Source: Paraburkholderia sp. C35 (GTDB lineage: Bacteria > Pseudomonadota > Gammaproteobacteria > Burkholderiales > Burkholderiaceae). From it: a stretch of 64,000 bases of DNA. The notes under the pieces were generated by a model, which saw nothing but the letters and a program-made list of their open reading frames with translations, searched no databases and was not told the DNA's origin. The stretch spans positions 124,001 to 188,000 of the forward strand of contig NZ_QBUY01000002.1 in the NCBI RefSeq assembly GCF_003121405.1, in the 5' to 3' direction. Position numbers and translations under genes: made by a program. Numbering within the stretch: position 1 is the stretch's first letter; each line of letters starts with the position of its first letter. This document shows positions 9,402 to 16,857 of this stretch, in pieces.

Positions 9402-9749
9402 CGAAATCACCTTTCACCAGGCGCACCGGCACTTCGGGACGTCACACGCGCGTTTCGCAGGAAGGAGCGCGTGGGCACCGCCAGGAAGTACGGCGTCGCT
9501 CAAGGGTTTATGCCGCCAGTTTTCAAAGATCGACGTTCCGCCTTGGGGCCGCCGGGGTCGAAGGTCGTTCGAGAGGATGAGGCGTATCGTCTGCCCAGAT
9601 CCGATTGCTCTCGATGACAACACACTAGCGCGATAGGGCTGCGCGGGCAAATAGTACTGCGGTATGACGGCGCCTTAAGGGCGGCATCGAAACCCTATAC
9701 CGTCGTATAGAACTGCATGCAAGCGACTTCACGGACTCGTCGATGAACG
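9402..9749. other. Upstream region of the bd oxidase operon
   Basis: 348 bp without a credible gene. It contains two TAC-N4-GTA dyads about 43 bp apart, at 9655-9664 and within the palindrome 9695-9710. Both are candidate regulator sites for the leftward oxidase promoter. Confidence 0.45.
9695..9710. promoter_or_regulatory. Palindrome CTATAC-CGTC-GTATAG, candidate operator
   Basis: Perfect 6-bp arms with a 4-bp spacer, about 295 bp upstream of cydA and 40 bp past the end of the lone receiver gene. The same arms, with a very similar spacer, recur at 40789-40810. A 16-bp dyad is a suitable size for a LuxR-type HTH dimer, and two FixJ-like regulators are encoded within 3 kb. Binding is an inference. 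Confidence 0.45.
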
Positions 9750-10121
9750 CTAGGGATTACCGACTGCCTGCTGGATTCTTGCGAGTATCACGTCCGAATC
9801 GAGAGGCTTTTCAAGGTACGCTATTGCGCCATTGGCGAGTGCAACGGCTTCGTCCTGCACATTGGGATATCCCGTGATGAAAATGGTCGGCGGTGCGATG
9901 CCACCCGAAGCCAGTTGTGCATGCATCTCGATGCCTGACATGCCCGGCATCGTGACGTCCGAGATCAGCAATCGCGTTTGCTGCACGATGCCTGAGCGAA
10001 GGAATGCATCGGCGCAATCGAACGAAGCAACATCCCATCCTAGCGAGCGTATGAGATTCTCGATCGCCTCCCGAACCGATTCGTCATCTTCTACTATCGA
10101 AACAATAGCGGCAGGCGTCAC
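9750..10121 (-). CDS. Stand-alone response-regulator receiver domain
   Basis: 123-residue CheY-like protein without an output domain. The acidic pocket is EDDE near residue 11, the phospho-acceptor Asp is in LLISDVTMPGMSG, and the conserved Lys is in YLEKPL. I favour GTG 10121 because GAGGGGA lies 6 nt upstream; an in-frame GTG at 10145 would add eight residues. It is divergent from a FixJ-like regulator. It probably works as a phosphate sink, relay or competitor for the kinases in this cluster (inference). Confidence 0.85.
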   Translation of the reverse strand: MTPAAIVSIVEDDESVREAIENLIRSLGWDVASFDCADAFLRSGIVQQTRLLISDVTMPGMSGIEMHAQLASGGIAPPTIFITGYPNVQDEAVALANGAIAYLEKPLDSDVILARIQQAVGNP

Positions 10122-10437
10122 GGGATCCCCTCGGACGGGTTCCACAGGCGGAACGCGCGACGACCCTGTGGATTGTGAACTGTTATCTTTCTAGAATAAT
10201 GGGTCCGCTACGCTGCAGTAACCATACGTTGGTATAAAAATACGTCTGGTCTATGTAAGGCCCGGAGGCCTGAATGTAATCCGTATCGCGGGCAAGCGAT
10301 CGGCTGTGTATTGCCACAGCAGGGACCGTCGACGAAACCGGTTCTTGACATTGAAAGGGTCGCAAACGGGGCCGCACGGCGCAACGCTCGCATCGAGCGG
10401 ATAATTGAACAGCACATCGCGTGAGAGGGGATGCGTA
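10122..10437. other. Divergent promoter region between receiver protein and FixJ-like regulator
   Basis: 316 bp. It holds an ATAC-GTTG-GTAT dyad at 10224-10235, a weaker version of the CTATAC/GTATAG palindrome. It ends in a GAGAGGGG ribosome binding site for the rightward gene. No ORF is supported here. Confidence 0.35.
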
Positions 10438-11109
10438 ATGACGACCACCGGGAAATCGGCTTCGGGTGACAGCGACGGCTCGCTGGCACCGTCGATCGTC
10501 TACATCATCGACGACGATGAGGACGTGAGGGAGTCGCTAGGCAGCCTGTTGCGCTCGGTGGGGCATCGCGTCGAAGCATTCGGTTCACCCGTCGAATTCA
10601 TCGCGTTTCGCCGCGAGAGCATTCCAAGCTGCCTCATTCTCGACGTGCGGCTGCGCAGCGAAAGCGGCCTCGCTTTTCAGCAGTCGATTGCCAGTCTCGC
10701 GCCCCACATTCCAATCCTTTTCATCACAGGTTTTCCGGACGTCGAGATGTCCGTCAAGGCGATGAAAGCCGGGGCGATGGAGTTCTTCTCCAAGCCTTTC
10801 CGCGAGCAGGACATGCTCGACGCCGTCACGCAGGCGCTGCAGCGCGATGCGGAACGACTCGCCTTCGAGTCTTCCATTGCCGAGCTACGCGGCCGGTATC
10901 AATCGTTGACGCCCAAGGAACGCGATGTGCTCGAATTCGTGCTTGCTGGCTTGCTCAACAAGCAGATCGCCGATGAAATGCACCTCAGCGAAATCACCAT
11001 CAAGCTGCATCGCGGGCAGGTGATGCGAAAGATGGGCGTGCGGTCGGTCGTCGAACTGGTTCGCCACGCGCAGGTGTTGGGCGTCAATCCACGGGCGCGC
11101 CGCTCCTGA
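10438..11109 (+). CDS. FixJ/LuxR-type response regulator
   Basis: 223-residue regulator. The receiver domain has the acidic pair in IIDDDEDV, the phospho-acceptor Asp in CLILDVRLRSESG and Lys in FFSKPF. The C-terminal LuxR-type HTH (about residues 150-210) contains LTPKERDVLEFVLAG...SEITIKLHRGQVMRKMG. ATG 10438 has GAGAGGGG 7 nt upstream; an upstream in-frame start at 10405 lacks one. It is divergent from the lone receiver and close to a second FixJ-like regulator and a GAF histidine kinase. The target promoters are unknown. Confidence 0.9.
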   Translation: MTTTGKSASGDSDGSLAPSIVYIIDDDEDVRESLGSLLRSVGHRVEAFGSPVEFIAFRRESIPSCLILDVRLRSESGLAFQQSIASLAPHIPILFITGFPDVEMSVKAMKAGAMEFFSKPFREQDMLDAVTQALQRDAERLAFESSIAELRGRYQSLTPKERDVLEFVLAGLLNKQIADEMHLSEITIKLHRGQVMRKMGVRSVVELVRHAQVLGVNPRARRS

Positions 11110-11426
11110 TGTGATGGTTTGACGATGCGTGCCGCCACGGCACACTAACCAAAAGTATAAGGTCCCGTCATTTTCCTCACGCGCCAAAACCCTTTGTAGG
11201 TCTGGCATCGCCCGCCATGCAGGCATATCTTGAATGGGCCGCGTGTGCTTCGGGTGGTGCGCTTGCAAGGCACCCACGAAGCCGGAATCGCCCATGATCC
11301 GTCGCTCACGACGTTAGCGGACCATCTTCGCGACAACGCGCGGCCTCGTTTGAATGGAGTCTGTGTCAGCGGCTCACGCTTCGTGAGTCCGCTGCACGGC
11401 AATGCAAGTGTCGAATGGAGGCGCAG
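11110..11426. other. Intergenic region, nothing recognised
   Basis: 317 bp between the FixJ-like regulator and the DUF3331 gene. Apart from the GGAGG ribosome binding site at 11417-11421, I see no ORF with a ribosome binding site, palindrome or terminator. Confidence 0.3.
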
Positions 11427-11918
11427 ATGCTGCTAGAAGCAAACCTCGTCGATCCGTGGACCCGGACAATCAATCTTCTGTCGTTGCGTTCGGGGCCATC
11501 GTGCACGATTGAAGAGTCCATCGATCAACCTTTGCGGCGCAGGGCGGCCACCGAGAGCAACGCTTCGGCTTGGGAGCCGTGCGTGACGGTGATCGACCGG
11601 CCAAGTGCCTTGACTGTCGTGCTCGACTGGCGCGATCCGACCAAGTGCTGCTATCGCGAGCAGTTGTGGGTCTCCGCGCGTGCGCGTGTGTCGGGCCGCT
11701 GCGCCATGACGGGCGCGGCGATCGAGCCGGGTGACGACATCTTCCGCCCGCGCCCGGCGCGCCCAGCGCCGCGCAACGTCACGGCAATGGTGCTCGCGTC
11801 CGCGGTGGAAGCTTGCACCGCGTCGCTGCCGCCGTTGCTGGAGCAGCGCTGCGCGCCGTGTTCCGCTGAAGACGTGCGCCGCTTCGCAGAAGAACCCGCA
11901 CTGGACGCCGTCGGATAG
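11427..11918 (+). CDS. DUF3331 domain-containing protein
   Basis: 163-residue protein of a small Burkholderia-associated family of unknown function. Recognisable features are a WEPCVTVIDRPSALTVVLDWRDP strand pair, then CCYREQLW and the core ARVSGRCAMTGAAIEPGDDIFRPRPARP, which carries conserved Cys, Gly and Pro residues. I chose ATG 11427 because GGAGG lies 5 nt upstream; an ATG at 11415 overlaps that site. The stop is TAG. Family members often sit beside two-component genes, as here. Function unknown. Confidence 0.78.
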   Translation: MLLEANLVDPWTRTINLLSLRSGPSCTIEESIDQPLRRRAATESNASAWEPCVTVIDRPSALTVVLDWRDPTKCCYREQLWVSARARVSGRCAMTGAAIEPGDDIFRPRPARPAPRNVTAMVLASAVEACTASLPPLLEQRCAPCSAEDVRRFAEEPALDAVG

Positions 11919-12124
11919 GCAGCTTTCCTTCCCGGTGATGCAACAGGGCCAGACGCGAACTTTTGTGAATTCATCTGCTGCAGTAAAGATGCGCGATCCG
12001 TGTAGGTAATCAATGGCGTTTTCCGCTTTTTAACTGTCTCCAGACGCATAATCCGGAAATTAACGTGGCTCTGTTGCGCGGCGATGAGTAGTATTAGATT
12101 GGGATCGTTTCACGGGACAAGACA

Positions 12125-12817
12125 GTGAACGGCAATCTGGCCAGTCAGCACGCAACTGAAAACCCGACCGTGTTCATCGTCGACGATGATGAAGACGTGC
12201 GCGACGCGTTGCAGCAACTGTTGAGATCGGTGGGTACCAAGGCCAGCGTCTTCTCCAACGGAGAAGCGCTGATCGAGGCATTGAAAGACGGCCCGTTGAA
12301 TGACGCACCCGCGTGTATCGTGCTCGATGTTCGCCTCAAGGGCCAAAGCGGTTTGATGGTTCAGCAGGAACTGGCGCGGCGCGGCGTCTCACATCCCGTC
12401 ATTTTCTTGACCGGTCACGGTGACATTGTCATGACCGTCAAGGCCATGAAAGCGGGTGCGGTGGATTTCCTCACGAAGCCGTTGCGCGACCAGGATCTGC
12501 TCGACGCAATTGCCGAAGCGATCAGCCTGGACCGCTTGAGGCTGGCCGATGCATCGGCCTTGCAAGACCTGCAGGACCGCTGGATCGAACTGACGCCGCG
12601 GCAAAAGCAGGTGATGCATCGGATCGCGCGCGGCATGCTGACCGGCCAGATCGCAAGTGAACTCGGTGTCAGCGAGATCACCGTCAAGATTTACCGCGGA
12701 GAAGGGATGAAGCGTCTGGGTGTGAAGACGCTCGGCGAGTTCATCCAGAAAGCAAAATTGCTGGGACTCGCGGTTTCGCCGTCCGAATCCGCATATCTGG
12801 AAAGCGGTGGCCGCTAA
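12125..12817 (+). CDS. FixJ/LuxR-type response regulator
   Basis: 230-residue regulator with the same architecture as the gene at 10438. The receiver has VDDDEDV, Asp in CIVLDVRLKGQSG and Lys in FLTKPL. The LuxR-type HTH contains LTPRQKQVMHRIARG...SEITVKIYRGEGMKRLG. It starts at GTG 12125 with only a weak ribosome binding site. It overlaps the convergent histidine kinase gene by 4 nt, and the two are the most likely cognate pair here. The many matching residues with the 10438 regulator suggest an old duplication. Confidence 0.88.
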   Translation: MNGNLASQHATENPTVFIVDDDEDVRDALQQLLRSVGTKASVFSNGEALIEALKDGPLNDAPACIVLDVRLKGQSGLMVQQELARRGVSHPVIFLTGHGDIVMTVKAMKAGAVDFLTKPLRDQDLLDAIAEAISLDRLRLADASALQDLQDRWIELTPRQKQVMHRIARGMLTGQIASELGVSEITVKIYRGEGMKRLGVKTLGEFIQKAKLLGLAVSPSESAYLESGGR

Positions 12818-14139
12818 AGCTCGGGACGCAAGTGAAACACGACGCCTTTATCGCAGCCGTCGTGTGCGCGATCCAGCGTGAATGAAAACTGCGTTCCGTG
12901 CGGCTCGGCGTTGTCGTGCCATAGCTCTCCACCGTGTGCTTCGATGATTCGCTTGCAGACGGACAGCCCACGCCCCATGCCACCCGTTTTCGTGGTGACG
13001 AACGGAAGAAACAGCGCGTCTCTGCTTTCCTGTGCGATGCCGGGGCCCGAGTCGAAAACGTTGATGACGATAGTCTCTCCGCGCCCAATTTCCGACGAAA
13101 TCCTGATGATGCGCGCGCGATCGGTGACGTGAGAGATTGCATCGAGCGCATTGAGAAGCAGGTGCTGGATGACCTGCTGGATCTGCATGCGATTGCCGAG
13201 CACTGGCCGCATGTTATCGATGCCCACCAGCCTGACCTCCGCGCGATGATCGTCGATGCGCTTGCTCGAGAGCAGGACGACTTCGCGTATGGCAGCATGA
13301 ATGTCGAATCGGCGGAACGCCTGTTCAGGCTGCCTGATCAGCGTGCGAAGCCCGTCGATCGAACGTTTCGCCCTTGCTGCGCAGCTTCGAACCTTGTCGA
13401 GACTGAGTTTGACTTCATCGAGGCTGGGCACATCGCGCTCCAGCCAACGAAGCCCGGCGCCCGTCGATGCGTCGATCGCGCTGAGCGGCTGGCTCAGCTC
13501 GTGAATGATCGAGGCGAGCAGCTCATCCGTATTGGTGGCGCAGGACGCTTCGAACAGTGCATTGCGCGCATGATGCAATTGACGCTCTGTGTCGTCGCAA
13601 GGGCGTTTCTCATCGTCGTGTGAGGGCTGCGCCATTGCCTGTGCGAGAGAAGGTCCGATCTGCGATGCCATGCGTTCTATCAAGGCGCGCTTATCAGGGG
13701 AAAAAGCGGAATCGGGTTGGCTGCTTTGCAAGTACAGCACGGCAATGAGATCGCGATGACTGAATAGCGGAATGCCGAATCCGGTAAGCGACGCAGAATC
13801 ATCAGCGATTCCGCGGCCGGCTGATTCGATGCATCGGACTTTTGTGTCCGCGAGCAATGGCAATCCGGTGCGCAGCACTGACCGTCCAATGAAGAGGCTC
13901 AGCGATTCAGGTGTGATTGCTGATCCGAATTCGACCACGATGTCTTGCTGCTGCGTTGCGCGCGCACGCACACAGAGGCCGCTTTCTGCGCGGAACATCA
14001 GCTGGCATACGGTTGCGCCCGTGCTGACCAGCATCATGCGCATGATGGTTTCCATCACGCGTTTCAGTGCAACTTCATCGAGCCGGACAGCCGGAATCGT
14101 AGCGGGCGCTTCCGTGTTTTCTTCACGATCGCTCGACAT
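12814..14139 (-). CDS. Soluble sensor histidine kinase with GAF domain
   Basis: 441-residue kinase without transmembrane segments. The N-terminal half (about 20-170) is a GAF-like sensor. The H-box is IIHELSQPLSAI with His213. The ATPase domain has MQIQQVIQHLLLNALDAI (N box), DSGPGIA and GGMGRGLSVCKRIIEAHGGELW. I chose ATG 14139 because GGGAG precedes it at the usual distance; an ATG at 14202 would add 21 residues. It is convergent with the FixJ-like regulator at 12125. The signal is unknown; GAF domains of this type often bind heme, nucleotides or small aromatics. Confidence 0.88.
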   Translation of the reverse strand: MSSDREENTEAPATIPAVRLDEVALKRVMETIMRMMLVSTGATVCQLMFRAESGLCVRARATQQQDIVVEFGSAITPESLSLFIGRSVLRTGLPLLADTKVRCIESAGRGIADDSASLTGFGIPLFSHRDLIAVLYLQSSQPDSAFSPDKRALIERMASQIGPSLAQAMAQPSHDDEKRPCDDTERQLHHARNALFEASCATNTDELLASIIHELSQPLSAIDASTGAGLRWLERDVPSLDEVKLSLDKVRSCAARAKRSIDGLRTLIRQPEQAFRRFDIHAAIREVVLLSSKRIDDHRAEVRLVGIDNMRPVLGNRMQIQQVIQHLLLNALDAISHVTDRARIIRISSEIGRGETIVINVFDSGPGIAQESRDALFLPFVTTKTGGMGRGLSVCKRIIEAHGGELWHDNAEPHGTQFSFTLDRAHDGCDKGVVFHLRPEL

Positions 14140-14521
14140 GTCGCGCTCTCCCGATTCAGAAAAATCAGTCACGTTGCATGCACTGTCCACTGACTGTTTC
14201 ACCCTGACTGCCCGCGATGTTGCGAATCATTTGATGAGTATAGATCGCCTGATCAGTCCGTTGTTTCCGATGTGTTGTTGAACCCACGTTAGATGCGAAG
14301 CGGTCGCCTCCATCGCTCCAGACATTAGTTATTTCGCTGCACATAAAGGTTCATCGAACACGCACATACCCGTGCGCATTGAAAAATCCACGTTCCTTAT
14401 CCGGTCGATTTTTATCAGGAACGGTGGCAATCTTCCTGTTACCGATCGTCGCTGCCGCGAAGGAAAAAATAAACGCGCATGACGTTCGTTCAGATGGCGT
14501 CACCCATCGGAAGAGGTGCAT
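14140..14521. other. Divergent promoter region, histidine kinase / LysR regulator
   Basis: 382 bp between divergent genes. It ends in GAAGAGG, the ribosome binding site of the LysR gene. No ORF or clear operator was seen; a relatively A/T-rich stretch at 14325-14360 could hold a promoter. Confidence 0.3.
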
Positions 14522-15466
14522 ATGGACAAGCTTCGGAACATGCGCGTATTTGCACGCGTGGTCGAAATGGGCAGCTTCACGAACGTGGCCAGACAGTTGA
14601 ACAGCACGACAGGCAATGTATCGAGAGCCGTCACTGAACTCGAACAGGATCTCTCCACGCGACTCATACAGCGCACGACACGACGTCTTGCAGTGACGGA
14701 ATCCGGGCAACGCTACTACTCGCGGTGCAAGAAGATACTCGAAGAGATCGACTACGCCGACGCGGAAGCGCGCGAGGCGATAAGCGAGCCGCGTGGCATA
14801 TTGAGGGTGCACGCCATTCCCGGTCTGGGTCAAAAGCACGTGACAGCGGCGATCATTGCGTACCGCAAGGAGCATCCATCCGTGTGCGTAGAACTGACAC
14901 TCACACAAGAGATGCCCGATCTTTTAAGCGATGCGATCGATGTGTCGATATTCTCCGCGACAGCCTTGCCCGATTCGGCCAATGTCGCACAGATCATCGG
15001 ATCGAGTCGTTCGATTCTGGTTGCATCGCCGGACTATATTGCCGGCAACGGCGCGCCTGAAACACTCGACGACCTTTCCCGGCACACCTGCGTGCGCATC
15101 CACACTCCGCCGTATCCATCGGACGACTGGATCCTGTGCAGCACTTCCGAGGAATTCGTCTTTACGCCATCGGATTCGTACTTCTCGGTCAACGATCATG
15201 AAGCCATGTCGGTCGCGCTCAGGGCGGGCGCCGGCGTCGGCTTGCTATCCGCGTACTCGGTAATGGATGACTTGCGACTCGGTAATCTGGTGCGCGTTCT
15301 GCCGGATCTTTCCACGCATCCACGCTTCGTCTACGCGATTTATCCTTCACGACAGTATCTGGAAGCGAAGATCAGGACGTTCGTCGAATTCATCAAACAG
15401 AGCGTCGGGCGGAGTCTCTCCCAGGAAGAAGAAGCGATCAGCGCCCGATCTAACAATAAAGATTAA
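14522..15466 (+). CDS. LysR family transcriptional regulator
   Basis: 314-residue LysR regulator. The winged HTH occupies residues 1-60 (MDKLRNMRVFARVVEMGSF, then NSTTGNVSRAVTELEQDL). The effector domain follows, ending with an extended acidic tail, EEEAIS. ATG 14522 is preceded by GAAGAGG; an ATG six bases earlier would overlap that spacing. It resembles the CrgA/DsdC-like group of single-gene LysR regulators. It stands alone, and the nearest same-strand genes are the efflux operon 1.4 kb downstream. Target unknown. Confidence 0.88.
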   Translation: MDKLRNMRVFARVVEMGSFTNVARQLNSTTGNVSRAVTELEQDLSTRLIQRTTRRLAVTESGQRYYSRCKKILEEIDYADAEAREAISEPRGILRVHAIPGLGQKHVTAAIIAYRKEHPSVCVELTLTQEMPDLLSDAIDVSIFSATALPDSANVAQIIGSSRSILVASPDYIAGNGAPETLDDLSRHTCVRIHTPPYPSDDWILCSTSEEFVFTPSDSYFSVNDHEAMSVALRAGAGVGLLSAYSVMDDLRLGNLVRVLPDLSTHPRFVYAIYPSRQYLEAKIRTFVEFIKQSVGRSLSQEEEAISARSNNKD

Positions 15467-15475
15467 AAACGCTAA

Positions 15476-15754
15476 TCAGTGATGCCGGTAAGTCCAGGTA
15501 TGACTCGACGGCGGCGCGCTTTCGCCCATCTCCGATGTCGATGCGGCGACACCGCCGACATCGTCTGAATAGCGGGTTCTTTCGTTCATACGTTCACTCG
15601 ACAGTGTCTGTGAGCTTTCGCCGCGCTGCGATGCCGGTGCGCCCACATAGGGCCGATAGAACGGCGCTGGTCCATATCCGCTTGCGAACGCAGAAGGCGA
15701 GACAGAGGCTGATGCGGCAGCGAGAAAGAGTCCCGCGAACAATGCTCGTTTCAT
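15476..15754 (-). CDS. Small exported protein, function unknown
   Basis: 92 residues with a clear Sec signal peptide (MKRALFAGLFLAAASASVSPSAFA, cleavage near residue 24). The low-complexity mature part is rich in Ser, Pro, Tyr and Arg and ends in TYRHH. The start at ATG 15754 has a CCGGAG ribosome binding site. It is the last of three consecutive leftward genes for small exported proteins and is convergent with the LysR gene. No catalytic motif is visible. Confidence 0.7.
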   Translation of the reverse strand: MKRALFAGLFLAAASASVSPSAFASGYGPAPFYRPYVGAPASQRGESSQTLSSERMNERTRYSDDVGGVAASTSEMGESAPPSSHTWTYRHH

Positions 15755-15829
15755 GATTGACTCCGGAAATGCAGTCTGGGACCAGCGAATAGTGGTCCCA
15801 CATACGACTATTTCATCAAGTGCGTTGCG

Positions 15830-16183
15830 TCAGTTGCCAGGCTCGGAAACGTGCATGTTGTTCGTCACGCCCGTCACGCCGGCAACCTTGCTCGCAACGT
15901 TTTGCGCTACGGTTAGCTGCGACGCATCCGGGGCCTCGCCCAGCAACGTGACTTCGCCGCCGCGCGCCAGAATGACGATGCCCGACGAGTCGAGATGTTT
16001 CGTCGCGGTCAGTGCGTGCCGGACTTTTATCTCGAGTTGATGGTTCTGCATCCGGACGGCCTTTTTGGTCGGCGGTGCCGCGGCTGCACTGGCAGCCGCG
16101 TCGGTCTGTGCATAAGCGGGTGCCACTCCGGCAATGGCGATTGCGGTGATCGCAAAAGCGATCAGATGTTTGCCTGCAGACAT
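15830..16183 (-). CDS. BON-domain periplasmic protein
   Basis: 117 residues: a signal peptide (to about residue 24, ...APAYAQT), an Ala-rich linker, then one BON domain (about 45-112) with KVRHAL, a variable GIVILARGGEVTLLGEAPDASQ strand and VAGVTGVTNNMHV. BON domains bind membranes or other envelope components (OsmY-like; family knowledge). ATG 16183 is chosen for its AGGGAG site; the longer upstream frame to 16306 has no signal peptide at its start. Confidence 0.85.
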   Translation of the reverse strand: MSAGKHLIAFAITAIAIAGVAPAYAQTDAAASAAAAPPTKKAVRMQNHQLEIKVRHALTATKHLDSSGIVILARGGEVTLLGEAPDASQLTVAQNVASKVAGVTGVTNNMHVSEPGN

Positions 16184-16331
16184 AGCGATTCTCCCTCGTG
16201 TCGAGTTGATAACGGATAGTCGATGCAGCGTGTTTCTCGCGCCGCAATATCGTCCGTTGAAAGCATTGTTCAGGTCATGGCATCGCGAAGTCTTTTCTGA
16301 AAACACGTTATTTGCGAGCGCTCACGATGGC

Positions 16332-16673
16332 TTACGGATTGCCGTCGGGTGGTGGGGCTGTATCTGTATTGGACTGAACATCGGTGAGTGGCTGAGTGCC
16401 CGCGCTCTGTTGACGCTTTTTCTCGGCAAGGCGTGCTTCAGCCGACTCGATATCGTAGGGAAATCGCAAACGCGACGCTTCTGCAGGCCGATAGCCAACG
16501 CCTTCCAGATCCGAAAGATGCTGAAGAACCTGCGCGCGAGTCAGTGGGCCGTTGTCGCTCTGTGCAAGCACTGACACGGGAAACATCAGCGCGATTGCAA
16601 ACAGCCCCGTAGATCGTAGCGGACTCAACGGGCGAACTGTGCTGAAGCCGTTCGTGGAATGACGCGTATTCAT
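16332..16673 (-). CDS. DUF4148 exported protein
   Basis: 113 residues. A hydrophobic signal region at about 20-38 ends in SVLAQ. It is followed by the DUF4148 pattern LTRAQVLQHLSDLEGVGY...FPYDIESAEARLAEK. This family is found almost only in Burkholderia and relatives, is exported, and has no known function. The N-terminal 20 residues before the signal are unusual, and a downstream start is possible. It lies in a row with two other small exported-protein genes. Confidence 0.8.
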   Translation of the reverse strand: MNTRHSTNGFSTVRPLSPLRSTGLFAIALMFPVSVLAQSDNGPLTRAQVLQHLSDLEGVGYRPAEASRLRFPYDIESAEARLAEKKRQQSAGTQPLTDVQSNTDTAPPPDGNP

Positions 16674-16857
16674 GAACCGACCATAGCATTCACATCAAAG
16701 CCACATCGAATCCTGATTCGCAGTGGAAATTTCCCGTGCGGAGCCGAAAGAATGGCCTTGTCTGCGGCGTTAATATGAACCGCGCGCGGCGCCAGGCTTA
16801 GCGGCAGTAAAGGCGACGGCATCCCACAAAAATTCGATGCGACAAGGTCGAACGGAC

